A DNA stretch of 64,000 nucleotides, from assembly GCA_026826555.1 (NCBI GenBank), contig JAKSZT010054568.1, positions 9,617,752-9,681,751 of the forward strand. Direction: 5' to 3'. Origin of the DNA: Tolypeutes matacus (Eukaryota > Chordata > Mammalia > Cingulata > Chlamyphoridae). The translations under genes were made by a program, and so were the position numbers. This document shows, in pieces, positions 31,151 through 42,164 of this stretch. The notes beneath the pieces are model-generated. The model was not told the origin of the DNA, made no database searches, and saw only the letters and a list, made by a program, of their open reading frames with translations. The number at the start of each line of letters is the position of its first letter. Positions within the stretch are counted from its first letter, which is position 1.

Positions 31151-33470
31151 TGGATTTGGTGGTCCACGAGGAGGACCCGCCGTGCCCAGCAGACAGTGGC
31201 AGCCCTGACCATCAGGGGCAGGGGAGTGGTATGTTCCCCTCTTTACGAAGACGCGTCTGGTGGCCACATCCTCAGCCTGGGCTGGGAGGACCAGACAGGA
31301 AGCCTCAGAGGCTGCAGCTGGGAGTGGGGCCGGGGTCTAGCCATCCTGGGCACAGCACGGATGGATGTGTGTCTTGCTGCCGAACGGGCCCATCCCTGCC
31401 CCTTCACTTCCACCTCTCCGTGAGGCCACACCCCACCCTGTCTGGAGACACCTCTCAGCCAGAGCCCTTCCACAGCCCCAGATGCCCCGCAGGACTCTCC
31501 CCTTTCCTTGTCTCGGACCACAGTGTGGGGGAAGAAGCCGGGGGTCCCTCTTCATCTAGAATGCCGGCATCTGGAATGTGAAAAAATCCCCCCAGTCTTC
31601 AGGCCCTGGGCAGCCGTGTGAAAGGATCAGAGCATCCAAGACAGATCTGAGCCCAAGGCCCACCATCCCTTGCTAACAGGCAGCGACTTGGCCCTCAGGG
31701 CCTCTGGGTGCCCGGGTGCCCTCAGAAAGCTCAGGTCTAAGGGGGCGACAGCAAGTTCAGAGAGTCAGCAGTGAAGTTGCCGCCAGTGCAGCAGAGCCAG
31801 AGCAGGCCACCCTCAGCCTGGAGGGCGTTCCCTGCAAGAGTCCTTTAGAGAGAGGTGGTGGGGAGGACGCTGGAGCAGAAGCTTGGAGGGGCCTACAGCA
31901 GCCCTGTGCTCCGCTCCGCTTCTCTGGAAATCCTGTGGGAAGCTCTGGCGGAAAGTCAGAGCACAGCTCCACAGCCAGGTCTCAGTTCCACCCCTCGCCA
32001 AGCCCAGGACACGAGCCAGCTTCCTGCAGCCATCATCCAAGACCCAGTCTGCGGCCCCCTTCTTTCCCAAGGCCTTCTTTAATCGTAGCTTTCCTAGAAT
32101 TCTCCACAGATGTACCGCAGATGCTGAACCAGTCACTTAGCAGCCGTCTTTGGTCTTCCACCCGTGAAGCTGGAAAGGGCTCAGACCGTGGAAGGGACTC
32201 AGCAAATGCGTTTAGAGCATCTCGCATCACCGCAGAGAGGAATTCAAGGGCGATCCCATGCATCAGGTCTCCTCATAGGTCTTTTGGGACCCTGGACGCA
32301 GCAGATGTTCCATGAGATTTTCTGGGGCTGCCCCATCTTTTTTACCACCAGAGTTGACCCTTTCAGAGCGTTGCTTCCACAAGGCAATTTTCAAGTTTCA
32401 AGGGCCTCTGCAGGGCCGAGGAAGATGCCAAAGGCAACCAGGAGGGAGAACTGGACTCCTAAGCAGGCAAGCAGGGAGGGCGTGGCTGGAAAATTCCCCA
32501 GAGACCGCAGAGGCGGGGGCCTGGTGCGTTTTGGACCCTGATGGAATCCTGCTCCTAGAAGGCAGGCAAGTCGCATGCCCACCAGCGGGAAAGTCTGTCC
32601 CAGACAGGTTGCTGCAGGAACCTCCGAGTTCTGTCCCTGCACCCCCAGCCCCCTCACTTCCTCTCCTGCCTCACTGAGACCCCCTCCCTCACCTCTCCCT
32701 GGAGTCTCACCAGGGCCCAGTGAGAGGCAGAAGCCCATGTACTCCCTGGTCATAATTCCCAGGGAAGTACATTTTAGTTAAGCTTTCTGGCAAACACGTC
32801 TTTTACTCTGTGACAACTCCACTGAAATAGGGGTTGCTATGGAGGCCATTCTGCCCCCAGACATTGAAAGCAGGCAAACGGGCCTCTGAACCAGTCTTGT
32901 GGCCTTTGAGGCTGCCCACCCCGTGGCCTCGGCCTCACCGCCATGCCCTGCCTGGGCGCTCCTGCCTCTGGACTTTGGCTCCAGGGACTCCCCCACCTGG
33001 AATGCTCAGAGACCCCCTCCACTGGGCCCGCCTCCTTCTGGCTCTGCTCAGGGAACCTCCCCGATGAGCCTGCCTCTCTCGCCAGCTGAGCTCCTCTGGC
33101 AGGTCTAGCTACACGCATGCCGTATCATCACCTGCTTGTCAGCATGCGTTCCCCAGCCGGCCGAAAGCACCAGGAGGGCTGGGGCCAGGCCACCCTGCAC
33201 TTGTGCAAGCAGAAGTGTCAGAAGTAGTGCTAATACTTGGCCACCGGGAATTCTCCAGATGCTTACGAATAATTCCTGACAATAAGGGCATTTTATAATC
33301 CATCCAGCTGTCTCGCAAAAGTCTTGTCTGGTTACCACCTAGAAAAATTGGAAAAAGAGTATGTGGTTGTTGTTTGCGTCCTTCTAAAATATTTTGAGAA
33401 ATATCTGACTCTAAAAGACAAGCCTGTGACTCCTTAGCTGCAATTCCAAAATCCAAAAAGCTGAGAAAAA
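31151..33470. other. GC-rich unique DNA, weak L2-like patches
   Basis: No supported gene; frames at 31716-32315 and 32164-32677 overlap each other and opposite-strand frames. The stretch 32950-33110 (ggactttggctccagggactcccccacctggaatgctcagagaccccctcc) is weakly L2-like. Confidence 0.4.
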
Positions 33471-33476
33471 CAGCTC

Positions 33477-33507
33477 TTTTGTTTTGTTCTGTTTTGTTTT
33501 GTTTTGT
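33477..33507 (+). repeat. (GTTTT)n microsatellite
   Basis: About 31 bp of GTTTT repeats with one GTTCT interruption. Confidence 0.85.
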
Positions 33508-33689
33508 TAGCTCATTGGGTAGCAAGACCTGACTTAAACTTAGTTGCAGTGAAATTTCATCCTAACTACAGTGAGGCTATATTTATTTTGTTTTGTGGAG
33601 AGTCATCTGTTTGGATACAAAACTATTAATGTATTAGATTTACGAGACCCTGCCCTGGGGATAAAGTATTCTACATATAGTCAATGTAC

Positions 33690-33785
33690 TGTGTGTCCTT
33701 TATGAAATCCAAAGAATTCTGAATTCTAAAGCCTCTGTCCCCAGTACTTTCAGATAAGAGACTGTAGAACTGTGTATACAATGCT
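33690..33785. repeat. Possible Tigger-like DNA transposon fragment
   Basis: 'gaaatccaaagaattctgaattctaaagcc...ccccagtactttcagataagagactg' recalls the terminal region of Tigger/pogo elements (attccgaaatccaaa...cccaagcatttcggataagggatactc). Short and diverged, so tentative. Confidence 0.3.
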
Positions 33786-35755
33786 CAAAAATTGCCTGTA
33801 AATACTGATTTTATTTTTCTGATTCATGTGTCAAAATTGTATTTGCAATTTCCAGGGCATGTTTCAATTGTTCTCCATTATCTGCTTCTTTCCTCCCTGT
33901 CAGAGATTTTAGCTTCCGGCCATTTCCACAGAGGGAGGAGCCTGCCCACTGCCTGGCAGGCACACATGTCCTGGCCATGTCTGAGCTGAGCTTTCAATTC
34001 GGCATTTGTTCTTCTCCTGCCGCAAGACGGTATGTCCCAGGAGGAAGCCGCGTCTTCTTCCTTGATCTGGGAAAGAAGCAACGTGAACCAGATACAAAAA
34101 CTAATTGAAAATGGATCAACAAAGGGAATGTCAGAGCTACAGCCATCCAGCTCTTAGAAGAAGCTGTAGGGGTCACTCTTCACGGCCTAGTTTGGGCGGC
34201 ACTCGTTGGCTCCCCGAGGTTGCGCGGTGGCTGCCAGCACCCCTACCTCCCCATTCCCAGGCACATACACCCGCCCAGGCTTCCTTCCCACTCTGTGGTC
34301 CCTGGGGAGCTGTTTGCTACAGCTGTGCACTTTTCCATGGATCTTTTTTTTTTTTTTTTTTTTTTTTTTAAGCTTTTTTGGCTTTTTTAAGAACCAAATT
34401 TTATAATGGCAAATACAATTAATCTTATTGCCAATGTCGAGCCCTTGTTATATAGAAATAAACCTTGAATCTCAAATGATTCAACCAGTGAAATTTCTCA
34501 TGTAAAACTCTTACTAGAGTTCACTTTACAGGGAGGACCTGTTAAACAAAAATCAATATACCTCATCCATGGCTTATTTTAATTAATAGCAAAAAGAAAT
34601 ACTCTAAATACACTATGTCCTAAATGAATGAAGTGGGAGCAATGAGCTTATAAGATTCATATTATATTCTCTACAGCTCTAACACATTATACTAGCAATT
34701 TAACCTATGGTGTTTCCAACTGAGCCACTGAGTGACCCCTTAATAGAATAATACTGAAACAGAAAAGAATATGTTTGTAGAGAGAGACAAAAACAGCTGG
34801 CTATTGCCCTGGACCTTCAAAGTAGATTCAATAGAAGGTGATTAACCCAGAAAGTGGCCTGCTTCTGTTTCTTGGTTGTGTGGACAGAAGAGTGTATCTG
34901 GTCCTTGGCGTTGAGACATTCCTGGTTGCCAGTGGAGAAGAGGAGCTCTGGGCCAGAGAAGACCTGTGATGGGGAGGACTCCTGGGAAAGAAGGGCAGGG
35001 TGTCCTCTTCTCAGGAACTTCCTCTCCGAACCCTCCTCAACCTCTGATCTCTGGTGGGAGGATGCGCGGAAAAGCAGAGCCTGGGCCAGCTGCTCCCTAC
35101 CCTGTACGATGGTTGAATCAGAGGACGCCGCTGAGCTTCCTCCTGCACGAGGTGCCCTGGCGGGAGGATTTCGAGGGTGCCTGGCGCTCCTCCTTCCTCA
35201 GGGCCTCGGAGGATTCCTGGATGTGCTCTTGGTCTCTGTCAAACACCCCATCTGGACATCAAGGGTGGAAGTTACTTTCCAGACCTTTCTATCTTTCATC
35301 ACTCAGTTTATGTGTGAAGTGTGCATCTTCTTTCCTCATGCTGTGGCGATTTCTTTCAGCCGAGAGATCTCTCATCCCAATAGCACAAGCTTTTCTCTCC
35401 TGGGAAATAACAAGTCTTTGATCCGACCCAGTGGTTCTTGTGAATTTTCCTGAAGTAATTTTGACTTGACTCTTATAGGTGCACAGCCCTTCACACGTGT
35501 CACGCATGTTTCCATCTGCTTTGGAAAGAGGCTCTCCTGTCTTTATGGGGATGTGGAGAGAGAACGTAGAGGAAGAAGGTCAGCTATCCTGCTTCCCTTC
35601 ACCCCCAGCGTTGGAAAACCACTCCAGACATTTCCTGGAGTGCATCTTGTTTTGGAGATGTGGCCAAAACTGGTAGCAGCTAATCTCCTCTTCCAGATAG
35701 CGCCTTCCCCACGTCCCTCCCCACTCCTCAAACAAAGAGCACAGGCCCTTCCTAA
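33786..35755. other. Mostly unique DNA with a 26-bp poly(T)
   Basis: No gene supported. A run of 26 T at 34344-34369 is followed by about 480 bp of AT-rich sequence (34370-34850) that I cannot assign: either an old degraded LINE or unique conserved DNA. The 199-codon frame 34854-35453 has an overlapping 151-codon frame and no domain. Confidence 0.4.
34344..34369 (+). repeat. Poly(T) tract
   Basis: 26 consecutive T. No tRNA-like or LINE head was found on either side, so it cannot be assigned as the tail of a minus-strand retroposon. Confidence 0.9.
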
Positions 35756-35945
35756 CAGCTAACATTGACTGAGCTCTTAGTGTATGCCAGGCACCGAGAT
35801 CCTTGCACAAATTGTCTCTGAATGTTTACAGCAATCCGAGAGGAAGGCACTGCCAGCGGCGCCAGTTTACAGCTGGAGAATCAGGTGTCGGAGCCAGGTC
35901 CCGAACTCGAGGGCTCAGCTCTGGGTGCGTCCTCTGGACCACGAT
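35756..35945 (-). repeat. MIR SINE
   Basis: Starts 'aacattgactgagctcttagtgtatgccaggcaccgag', then 'ttgtctctgaatgtttacagcaatccgagaggaaggcactgcc' and 'ccagtttacagctggagaatc...gagccaggtcccgaactcg'. The whole antisense MIR order is visible. Confidence 0.82.
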
Positions 35946-36044
35946 GCCTGAACTGTCAGTCACCCTGCCCATGCGATGACTTCCTCTTATTTACCGCAGG
36001 CACCTTCAGGCACTGTCAGCAGTGCCAGAGCGTTTCAGCCTTGC

Positions 36045-36205
36045 CGAAGCTCCGAGAGCTTGGCATGCCTGTGCTAGGAGGCCACGTCTCAGAGCAGGTA
36101 AATGGCCCACACACGGCTCCACAGCTAGAAGGTGGAAGGCTGGGATTTTAATTCCAGACATGCCTTATCCAAAGCCCACTGCCCTTGCCGCTAGGGCACA
36201 TGGCT
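36045..36205 (-). repeat. MIR SINE fragment
   Basis: 'caggtaaatggcccacacacggctccacagctagaaggtggaaggctgggattttaattccagaca...aaagcccactgcccttgccgctagggcac' is a clear antisense MIR 5' half, adjacent to another MIR. Confidence 0.8.
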
Positions 36206-36930
36206 TCCTGGTCAAGGAAGATTCTGGCCTTGAATTCCCCTGAGGGTGAGTCCAGCTGGGGAGGCTCCTCTCCTCTGTTCGTGAAGGACAGACAGGGACC
36301 CTCCAGGAAGGCTCTGTGTCCACGTGTGTGTGCTCACAGGTCAGAAGTAGGGAGTCCAAAGTGGCATAAATGCCCTTTCCTCGCGTGAAGACGCCAAGCT
36401 CCCTTTCCACTCTGACCTTAAATTGGGATGGGCAAACTGAGTCAAAGAACATGAAGAAATACACAGGAATCAGGATTCAAATTTCAAAAGACAAGTGAAA
36501 ACTAGATCTAAAATGACCATATTGCTCCAGTGGGCGTGAGGTAGCAATTGACTAGGCAGAGCCACAGAAGGGATAAAAAGAAGGGATAAAGATTTACGGA
36601 GTTCGTTATTCAGCTTATGGTTACTTTTCTGATTTTCAACACTTGCCACACGCTTGTCTTTAAGGTGGCAGGAGGCTTTAAAACCATTAGTGACCCTATG
36701 TAAATTAAAATAATTTTGAATTTTTATTGGCCGGGATTTTGAACAGGGACTCAGGCTCTGTAAATACTTCATATTGCCTTAGTTCTTAATATTTTTGTAT
36801 GATTAATTTTCACAAAGAAAAATTGGAAAAATAACGAATATAGTATCTCCCATCTGTAAATGCATTCACAGTTCAAAAACCAGTTTTGCAAGTCACATCT
36901 TCCTTGATTTTTCTCAGAGAAGGAGGCAAC
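36206..36930. other. Unique DNA, nothing recognised
   Basis: AT-richer after 36420. No supported gene or repeat. Confidence 0.45.
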
Positions 36931-36944
36931 TCCGAGCACTCTGC

Positions 36945-37200
36945 ATTCACACGTGCATTTGCAAAACACCTACCATGTGCCGGGCACTGTGGCGAGGCCA
37001 AGGAATGCGTTGTGGGAACAGATCTGTTAACTTCTAACCACCCTACCCATGCAGCAGGCTGCACGAAGCTTTGAGGGAGAGAACGGAGACCCCAGAAGCT
37101 AAGTGGTTTGTGCAAAGCCACCAGCAGGTTGTGGAGAGACTCGAACCCAGATCCCCCGCGTGGCCATGTAAAGCTCCTTTCACCACATACCTCTGTGCAC
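36945..37200 (-). repeat. MIR/L2-type antisense fragment
   Basis: 'gcatttgcaaaacacctaccatgtgccgggcactgtggcgaggcc' is the antisense terminal motif shared by MIR and L2. 'agaagctaagtggtttgtgcaaagccaccagcaggttgtggagagactcgaacccagatc' is clearly antisense MIR. I favour a gapped MIR. Confidence 0.7.
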
Positions 37201-37369
37201 GCTTGCAGAATGGAGGCTGACAGTGCAACGCAGTGAATCTGATGTGGATTAGGAGAGCATGGGCGGAAAAAGGATTCCTTGCCCCGTCCACAGTCCATGT
37301 CTGGATCACCTAGTAGGAACGAGCGCCATTGAGGGCCGGCCAGCAGGGCCAGCAGGGCCCTGGTTTTCT

Positions 37370-38010
37370 CTCATTGAAAGCGAAAGAAAAAAAAATCCCC
37401 CCCACTCTGCAGACCTTTACATATGTTCAAACATATGCAAATCCCAGCTCCTTGTTTGTCCCATGTGTCTGGGCAGTGGACAGATTCGGCAGCACAAGCT
37501 CTCGCCGCTTCTCTCAGGGACTCTGGGGTGAGTTGATTGGGTTAAAATCCGCTTTGTTTGGGTTTGCACTGGCCCTTGTTCCCGGGGGCCCCCCGGGGCG
37601 CCAGCATGGCCTGGAAGAGGGTCGTCAAGTGCCTCCCGCCACCCATTGTTTCTGCGCAGCCAACTGGAGGGGAAGGGAAGAAGGTAATTCTCGTTTTCAT
37701 GGAGACCAGGATCCCCTTTTCTTTGGTAATCCCGCATTCAGCAGCGGCTCCACCCGGAGCCCTCCCCGCACCCCCATTGTCTTCTTATCTGGGCCTCGTC
37801 TTCCAATAGTGCTCCTTGAAAGCTCTTTCGCCGACAAAGGGGGACCAGCTCCATAATGGCCAGCTTCGCCCCTTTCTTCCCTCTCTCTCCCTCGCCCAAG
37901 CTCTTTTCCAAGCTTCCGAGGGAGCCGGGCTATTTAATCTTCCCGAGGCGTTCAAGATGTCACTCGCCTCTGAGGGTGGAGACAATGGGAAATCCCTGCA
38001 GCCTGAATGC
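37370..38010. promoter_or_regulatory. Candidate regulatory tract (enhancer-like)
   Basis: Repeat-free, with several recognisable cores: SOX-like CATTGT near 37646 and 37775, ACAATGG near 37981, GATA-type CTTATCTGGG near 37785, and a GACAAAGGG near 37834. This is a denser mix of factor cores than the surrounding DNA, but each motif is short. No exon is supported although a 175-codon plus frame (37329-37856) crosses it. Confidence 0.25.
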
Positions 38011-38147
38011 CGGCTGCTGAATGCCGCTGGCCGCTTTGAAGAGGGTCTTGGAAGCCCCTGTCCCGGTGGCCTGTGTGCGGCCCTTTGTGCAGCCCCGTGC
38101 AGGCCTCCAGGCCGTTGGCATAAAGGAAAGCCGCGGCTTTGCCGGCA

Positions 38148-38262
38148 GCCAGCGCTGGGTTCGAGTCCCAGCTCAGGCTCCTACTGGAGCACATCGGTCC
38201 TTTGATCCTCCCGGCCTCAGTTTCCCTACCTGTGAAACCGAAGTGAGGATAGTTCTCACACC
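38148..38262 (+). repeat. MIR SINE
   Basis: 'gcgctgggttcgagtcccagctcaggctcctac' is the MIR B-box region and 'cctcccggcctcagtttccctacctgtgaaacc' the MIR 3' core. The B-box could be mistaken for a tRNA T-arm, but no acceptor stem or anticodon arm can be built around it. Confidence 0.85.
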
Positions 38263-38319
38263 GGCACGTGGCGTCAGTCGTGAAGTGATGCACGGCGCCC
38301 TTCCTCTGCTCGCCACCCT

Positions 38320-38480
38320 GAGAGAGTATGCCTGTGTAATTAATCCATTGATTGATTGTGCCGTTTCCTGGCAACCGGTGAGCCAGTGTGGGGGATTTTG
38401 ACGTTAGTTTCTGATGGAAAGGAATCAGAGTTGCTTCGTTTATTAAGGAATTGAGACGCTCACAGCCTTTGTCACCTTTG
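38320..38480. promoter_or_regulatory. Candidate element with X-box and HOX/PBX-type sites
   Basis: GTTTCCTGGCAAC at 38363-38375 is a good RFX-type X-box half-site pair with one-base spacing. Just upstream is TAATTAATCC and a doubled TTGATTGATTG (PBX/HOX-like) near 38338-38358, then TTTGTCACCTTTG near 38467. Motif-level reading only; no conservation data. Confidence 0.3.
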
Positions 38481-38589
38481 ACTCCTCTCTCCCCAGGTCC
38501 AGGGTTGACCCAGGCCCCACACCCTGCGCCAGGCAGGCCCTCAGCCCCTTCTGCGCCGACCACTGCCGCCTCCTGCCACCTGAGGACTC

Positions 38590-38960
38590 TTCCCAGAGCG
38601 TGAGTCAGATGTCACTCCTTTCCTCAAGAACATGCCATCACTCCCTACTGCCTACAAGATAAAAGGCTTTCAAGCCCCTTGTTATTTGCCCCCTTTTCCA
38701 GCCTCAACTCCTTCCTTTCCCTTCCGTGAACCCCATTCCCCCCTTAAAGGGTCACACGCGGTCCTGCTTCTGAGCCTTTTGTGGACTCCATTTCTTCAGT
38801 GTTGAGTGACACCCTTTCCCTTCCTTTCGGCCTCTCAAAATCCCGTCACCCTTCGAGAGCCAGTTCAGACGCCTCCTCCATGAGCCCCTCCGCTGGGCAC
38901 TCTGCTCCCTTCAGCTCCACAGGCACTCCAGCAGTGTCTACTCCGGGCCAAGAAACCGGA
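38590..38960 (+). repeat. L2-like LINE fragment
   Basis: 'cactccctactgcctacaagataaaaggctttcaagccccttgttatttg...agcctcaactcc' and later 'gagagccagttcagacgcctcctccatgagcccctccgctggg' follow L2-type plus-strand order. Diverged. Confidence 0.45.
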
Positions 38961-39114
38961 GGCTCCGAGTGCCCTCGCAGAGCTGCCACACTTTGCGTCT
39001 CTTCTTCTCGTCCCCTGTTTGGTTCACCTCCCACAGAGGTCACCCGTGCACCACTCTCGTGGCCGAGACGTCATATCTACTCATATCCGCGGCTGCCCAG
39101 GCCCAAGCTAGTGG

Positions 39115-39215
39115 AGTCCCATACTTTCAGCAGGTCTCACCCCCATTTCACAGTTGACAAAACTGAGGTGCAGTTACATTCACTGACTTGACCAAGGGCG
39201 TGCAGCTGTTATCGA
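39115..39215 (-). repeat. MIR SINE fragment
   Basis: 'ccccatttcacagttgacaaaactgaggtgcagttacattcactgacttgaccaagggcgtgcagctg' is a well-preserved antisense MIR core. Confidence 0.82.
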
Positions 39216-39479
39216 ATGCAACCTCCACCAAAGGGAATTTCCTGACCTGTCCAAGAACAAATTCTGATAATTTGACCATTTACTGAGGTTATTGAGGGAG
39301 ATTTTTTTCCAGGAACTCAGATGGAAGAGGGATATTTGGTCAGAGACACATAAGTACCACACGAAGACAATGGCCCGGGGCCAAGGCCCACGGCCAGGGT
39401 GCCCGTCCCCACGCTGACCTGGTGGCACCGGCCATAGCGCCGTGTGCACGGCATTCACATTCGGCACCTTCCCAGAGGC

Positions 39480-39830
39480 CCCGCGTGCAGGCGGCGAGCG
39501 CGGACAACTTTTCATTTCCCATATCAATCATGAGAACAAGTTGAAGTTCAGATAATGGCAGCTTGGTTTCCCCTAATTGTTCAGGATTTAGACTGACTGT
39601 TTGCACTGCAGACTGCGGCCAGTGGGCTCGCGGCGGGGGGCTGTGGCCTGCTCCTTCTCCAACAAACCCCCGTTCAGGCGTCCATTCAGATCCATCACCC
39701 TGACATAAACTGTGAATATTGCCCTTTGTGGCCGCCGCATTCTTCCCGGCATTGTGGGGGCCGTATTTACGGATTGAAAGTCTCATTTGCACAATCTCTT
39801 TGTCAGCAGCCTGGGCAGCATGGCCACGTG
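39480..39830. promoter_or_regulatory. Candidate conserved non-coding element
   Basis: Repeat-free DNA with 'ccatatcaatcatgag', 'cctaattgttcagg', 'gccctttgtggcc', 'ggcattgtggggg' and 'cacaatctctttgtcagc': homeodomain-like and several SOX-like cores in 300 bp. Texture resembles known developmental enhancers, but this is inference only. Confidence 0.28.
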
Positions 39831-40089
39831 AGGGCCGCCTCTTCTTTCTGGGTAACTGCCCCAGCTCTCCCGGAGCGGAATGGCCATGCCTGCCGAGGAC
39901 TTAGCAGGGAAATTACATTTTTCAGATGACCTGCCTGCTTCCGCAGCCAGGAGGTCACCAGTTCACAGAGGGAGGGCTTGCGTGTTGCCACCCACGCTTC
40001 GGCGCGTTCACGGACACGCAGCCTGGTAAAGCGTGGCCTCCCGGCCGTGCCGTCCCACAGCAGCCTCACACCTGTGAGCAGGTGCGAGG

Positions 40090-40205
40090 ACGGGAGGAAA
40101 CCGAGGCTCTGTGAGTTTAAGGGACTTGCTGGAGGTCACACAAGCCCGTGATGGCAGAGCTCAAGGCTTCCTGACTCCCAGGCTTTTGCTCTTCCCGAGA
40201 CACTG
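40090..40205 (-). repeat. MIR SINE fragment
   Basis: 'gaggaaaccgaggctctgtgagtttaagggacttgctggaggtcacacaagcccgtgatggcagagctcaaggcttcctgactccc' is a clear antisense MIR. Confidence 0.85.
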
Positions 40206-40665
40206 CAACTCCCTGACGTTTTGACCTGAGGACCCTGGGCTGGGCTTCCAGATGAAGTGGGAGGCTCTGTGTCCGAGACCAGGCGGCCCAGGGGCACACT
40301 GGACCAGGGGCCAGGACTCAGGCCCGCCCCGCTGTCTCTGTGAGGCCGGTCGGGAGGCTCCTGGCCTGGGTCCCGCCCTCCGCCCCGGGCAGCCGTGCAC
40401 CAGCTTGCTGTGGCACTTGCAGGAATTCCCAGCGGGCTCGTCTGCCTTCCCGCCGGACTGGAGGCTTCCTGAGGGAGAACCAGACCTTTCGTTTCTGCAC
40501 CTCCAGGGCCCAGCACGGGGCCTGACAAGGAGCACACTTGTGCCGAGCAGCCTTGAAAGAAGGACTGGACGGTGCCTTCCGTGCACCGTGGGCTCCATCT
40601 TTCTGAGAAAAATACTCATTCTGCACGAGCTCACTCAGTCCAGCCCCTCTGCTTGGGAGAGCTCA
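40206..40665. other. GC-rich unique DNA
   Basis: Overlapping frames on both strands (40252-40695 plus, 40136-40634 minus) with no recognised domain. No gene supported. Confidence 0.45.
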
Positions 40666-40680
40666 GAATGCACTAGAGGA

Positions 40681-40784
40681 AGGGAGCCCACGTAGCTCAG
40701 TGGTTGAGCTCCGGTTTCCCACATAAGAGGTCCCAGGTTCAATCCCTTGTCCTGGTACCTCAAAAGAAAAAAAAAAAAAAAAAG
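40681..40784 (+). mobile_element. DAS-SINE, single head with poly(A) tail
   Basis: Head 'ggagcccacgtagctcagtggttgagc', B box 'aggttcaatccc', a GGTACCTC end and a poly(A) tail of about 17 A. Flanks GAATGCACTAGAGGA (40666-40680) and GAATGTGCTAGAGGA (40785-40799) form a 15-bp target-site duplication with two mismatches. It lacks the CAACAAGCAGACAATGAGC body seen at 6.75 kb. Confidence 0.9.
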
Positions 40785-40899
40785 GAATGTGCTAGAGGAG
40801 AAAGGAGACGATTGTGTGGGCCCCCTTGCTGGGAAAGGAAAGGAAGAGCAGATACACTGCTACTAAAGCAGCTCTCGTCCAGACTCAGATTCAGAGCCC

Positions 40900-41058
40900 C
40901 AAACAGTGCTCATCGCTGTGTCTGCTCATTGTTTGTGCCCATTGTCTGCTCATTGTCTATCTGTTTGTTTGTTTTTTAGGAGGCACCGGGAACCGAACCC
41001 TGGACCTCCCGTATGGGAGGCGGGCACTCAATTGCTTGAGCCACATCTTCTTCCTTCA
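40900..41058 (-). mobile_element. DAS-SINE, antisense
   Basis: Reverse complement reads GATGTGGCTCAAGCAATTGAG, B box GGTTCGGTTCCC, then the A-rich body with GACAATGAGCAGACAATG. It is about 100 bp from a plus-strand copy of a different subfamily. The plus-strand peptide 'RHREPNPGPPVWEAG' is its translation and not a gene. Confidence 0.9.
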
Positions 41059-41539
41059 TGTTTTTCAGTAAAAAAACTGCTTTTAGATTTTTGAGAAACA
41101 AGCCCAAACTTGCTGTTGATCATAATGAGCCCAAATGCCTTTGAATCCTGAGAATCAACGCTTTATTACAGTGGACAAAAAAAAAAGAAGGGAAGGTCTA
41201 AAAAGTGGGATGAGGGAGACAGGGGTTTGCAAAGGCGGAGGATGAGGAAAATGAATAAAATGTCAGGGGCACAGAAACTAGACTTCCAGCACAGTAGGAA
41301 GGATCCCCACATCTGCCCATGGTCCCAGCGGACCTCCTGATGAATAATGCACATTTACATAATCTGGTAACGAATTTCGTACTTCCCAAATGCAAAGGAT
41401 GTCTTCAGAATCACAGTATCACTGCTGGACAAAGAGAGAAAAACCAGAAGCCTCTTGAAAGCCAGGGTCTCTTCTCTTTGCAGACAGATGTTGGCCGCAG
41501 ACTGTGGCCCGAAACGCACTTTCGGTGCATTAGGCGCCA
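41059..41539. other. Unique DNA, nothing recognised
   Basis: No supported gene or repeat beyond a 10-base A tract near 41178. Confidence 0.4.
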
Positions 41540-41935
41540 GATGCCAGTAGCATGGCCAGCAGTTTAGGATGCGGTCACTTCTAACCCAGAGATAAAGTCC
41601 CTGTCATTCCACCTCCAAGAATATGCCAAACCTTAAATCCAGACACATTTTTATGCAAAAAAAAAAAGAGGTTACTTGATTCAAAGCTAAACTGCATATG
41701 TCCATTTGTAAGGGAATGATTTTGTTAATGTGTCGATGTTATGGTGTCATTTATAAAGCCCAGACTACAAAATTAGATGTGTACCACATGAACCAAATCA
41801 TGCAAAAATATATATCCATAGAAAAAAGGGGAAGGACATTGGAAAATCTGTTGGCATTGATGACCTTGGGATAGTGATATGATGAATGAGGAGTTTGCTG
41901 TTTCTTAATATTTTTCCGTAATCTACAGATTTTAT
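41540..41935 (+). repeat. Old L1 LINE-like fragment
   Basis: 'aagtccctgtcattccacctccaagaatatgcc' and 'ttgtaagggaatgattttgttaatgtgtc...aaaatatatatccatagaaaaaaggggaaggacattgg...tttttccgtaatctacag' resemble the terminal region of an old L1. Assignment is tentative. Confidence 0.5.
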
Positions 41936-41939
41936 TTCT

Positions 41940-42090
41940 TTGATTTATTCCAACATTTTTAGAGAGCACCTACTATGTGCAATACACTGCTAATAGCAAA
42001 AGATAGTGCTGTGAAAAAGGCAGAAGTGGGCCTGCCCTCAAGGAGCACGTGGGGTAGGGGTGAGGCGGAGACAGAGCCAAACCAGCAACT
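41940..42090 (-). repeat. L2 LINE 3' end fragment
   Basis: 'gatttattccaacatttttagagagcacctactatgtgcaatacactgctaatag...gtgggcctgccctcaaggagcacgtgggg' is the antisense L2 end (attgagcacctactatgtgcc...ctgccctcatggagctta). Confidence 0.75.
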
Positions 42091-42164
42091 GCTTCCGAGC
42101 TCTGGTGACGGTGACACCAAAACCTGCTCTGATGTCACAGCGGACGTCTAATGTGTGTGTGGAG

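Noticed and set aside
37329..37856. 175-codon plus frame over the enhancer-like tract
   Set aside because: No recognised domain, no splice context, and the frame is crossed by opposite-strand frames.
38150..38185. tRNA-like T-arm (GGGTTCGAGTCCC)
   Set aside because: It is the B box of a MIR; no anticodon or acceptor stem fits.
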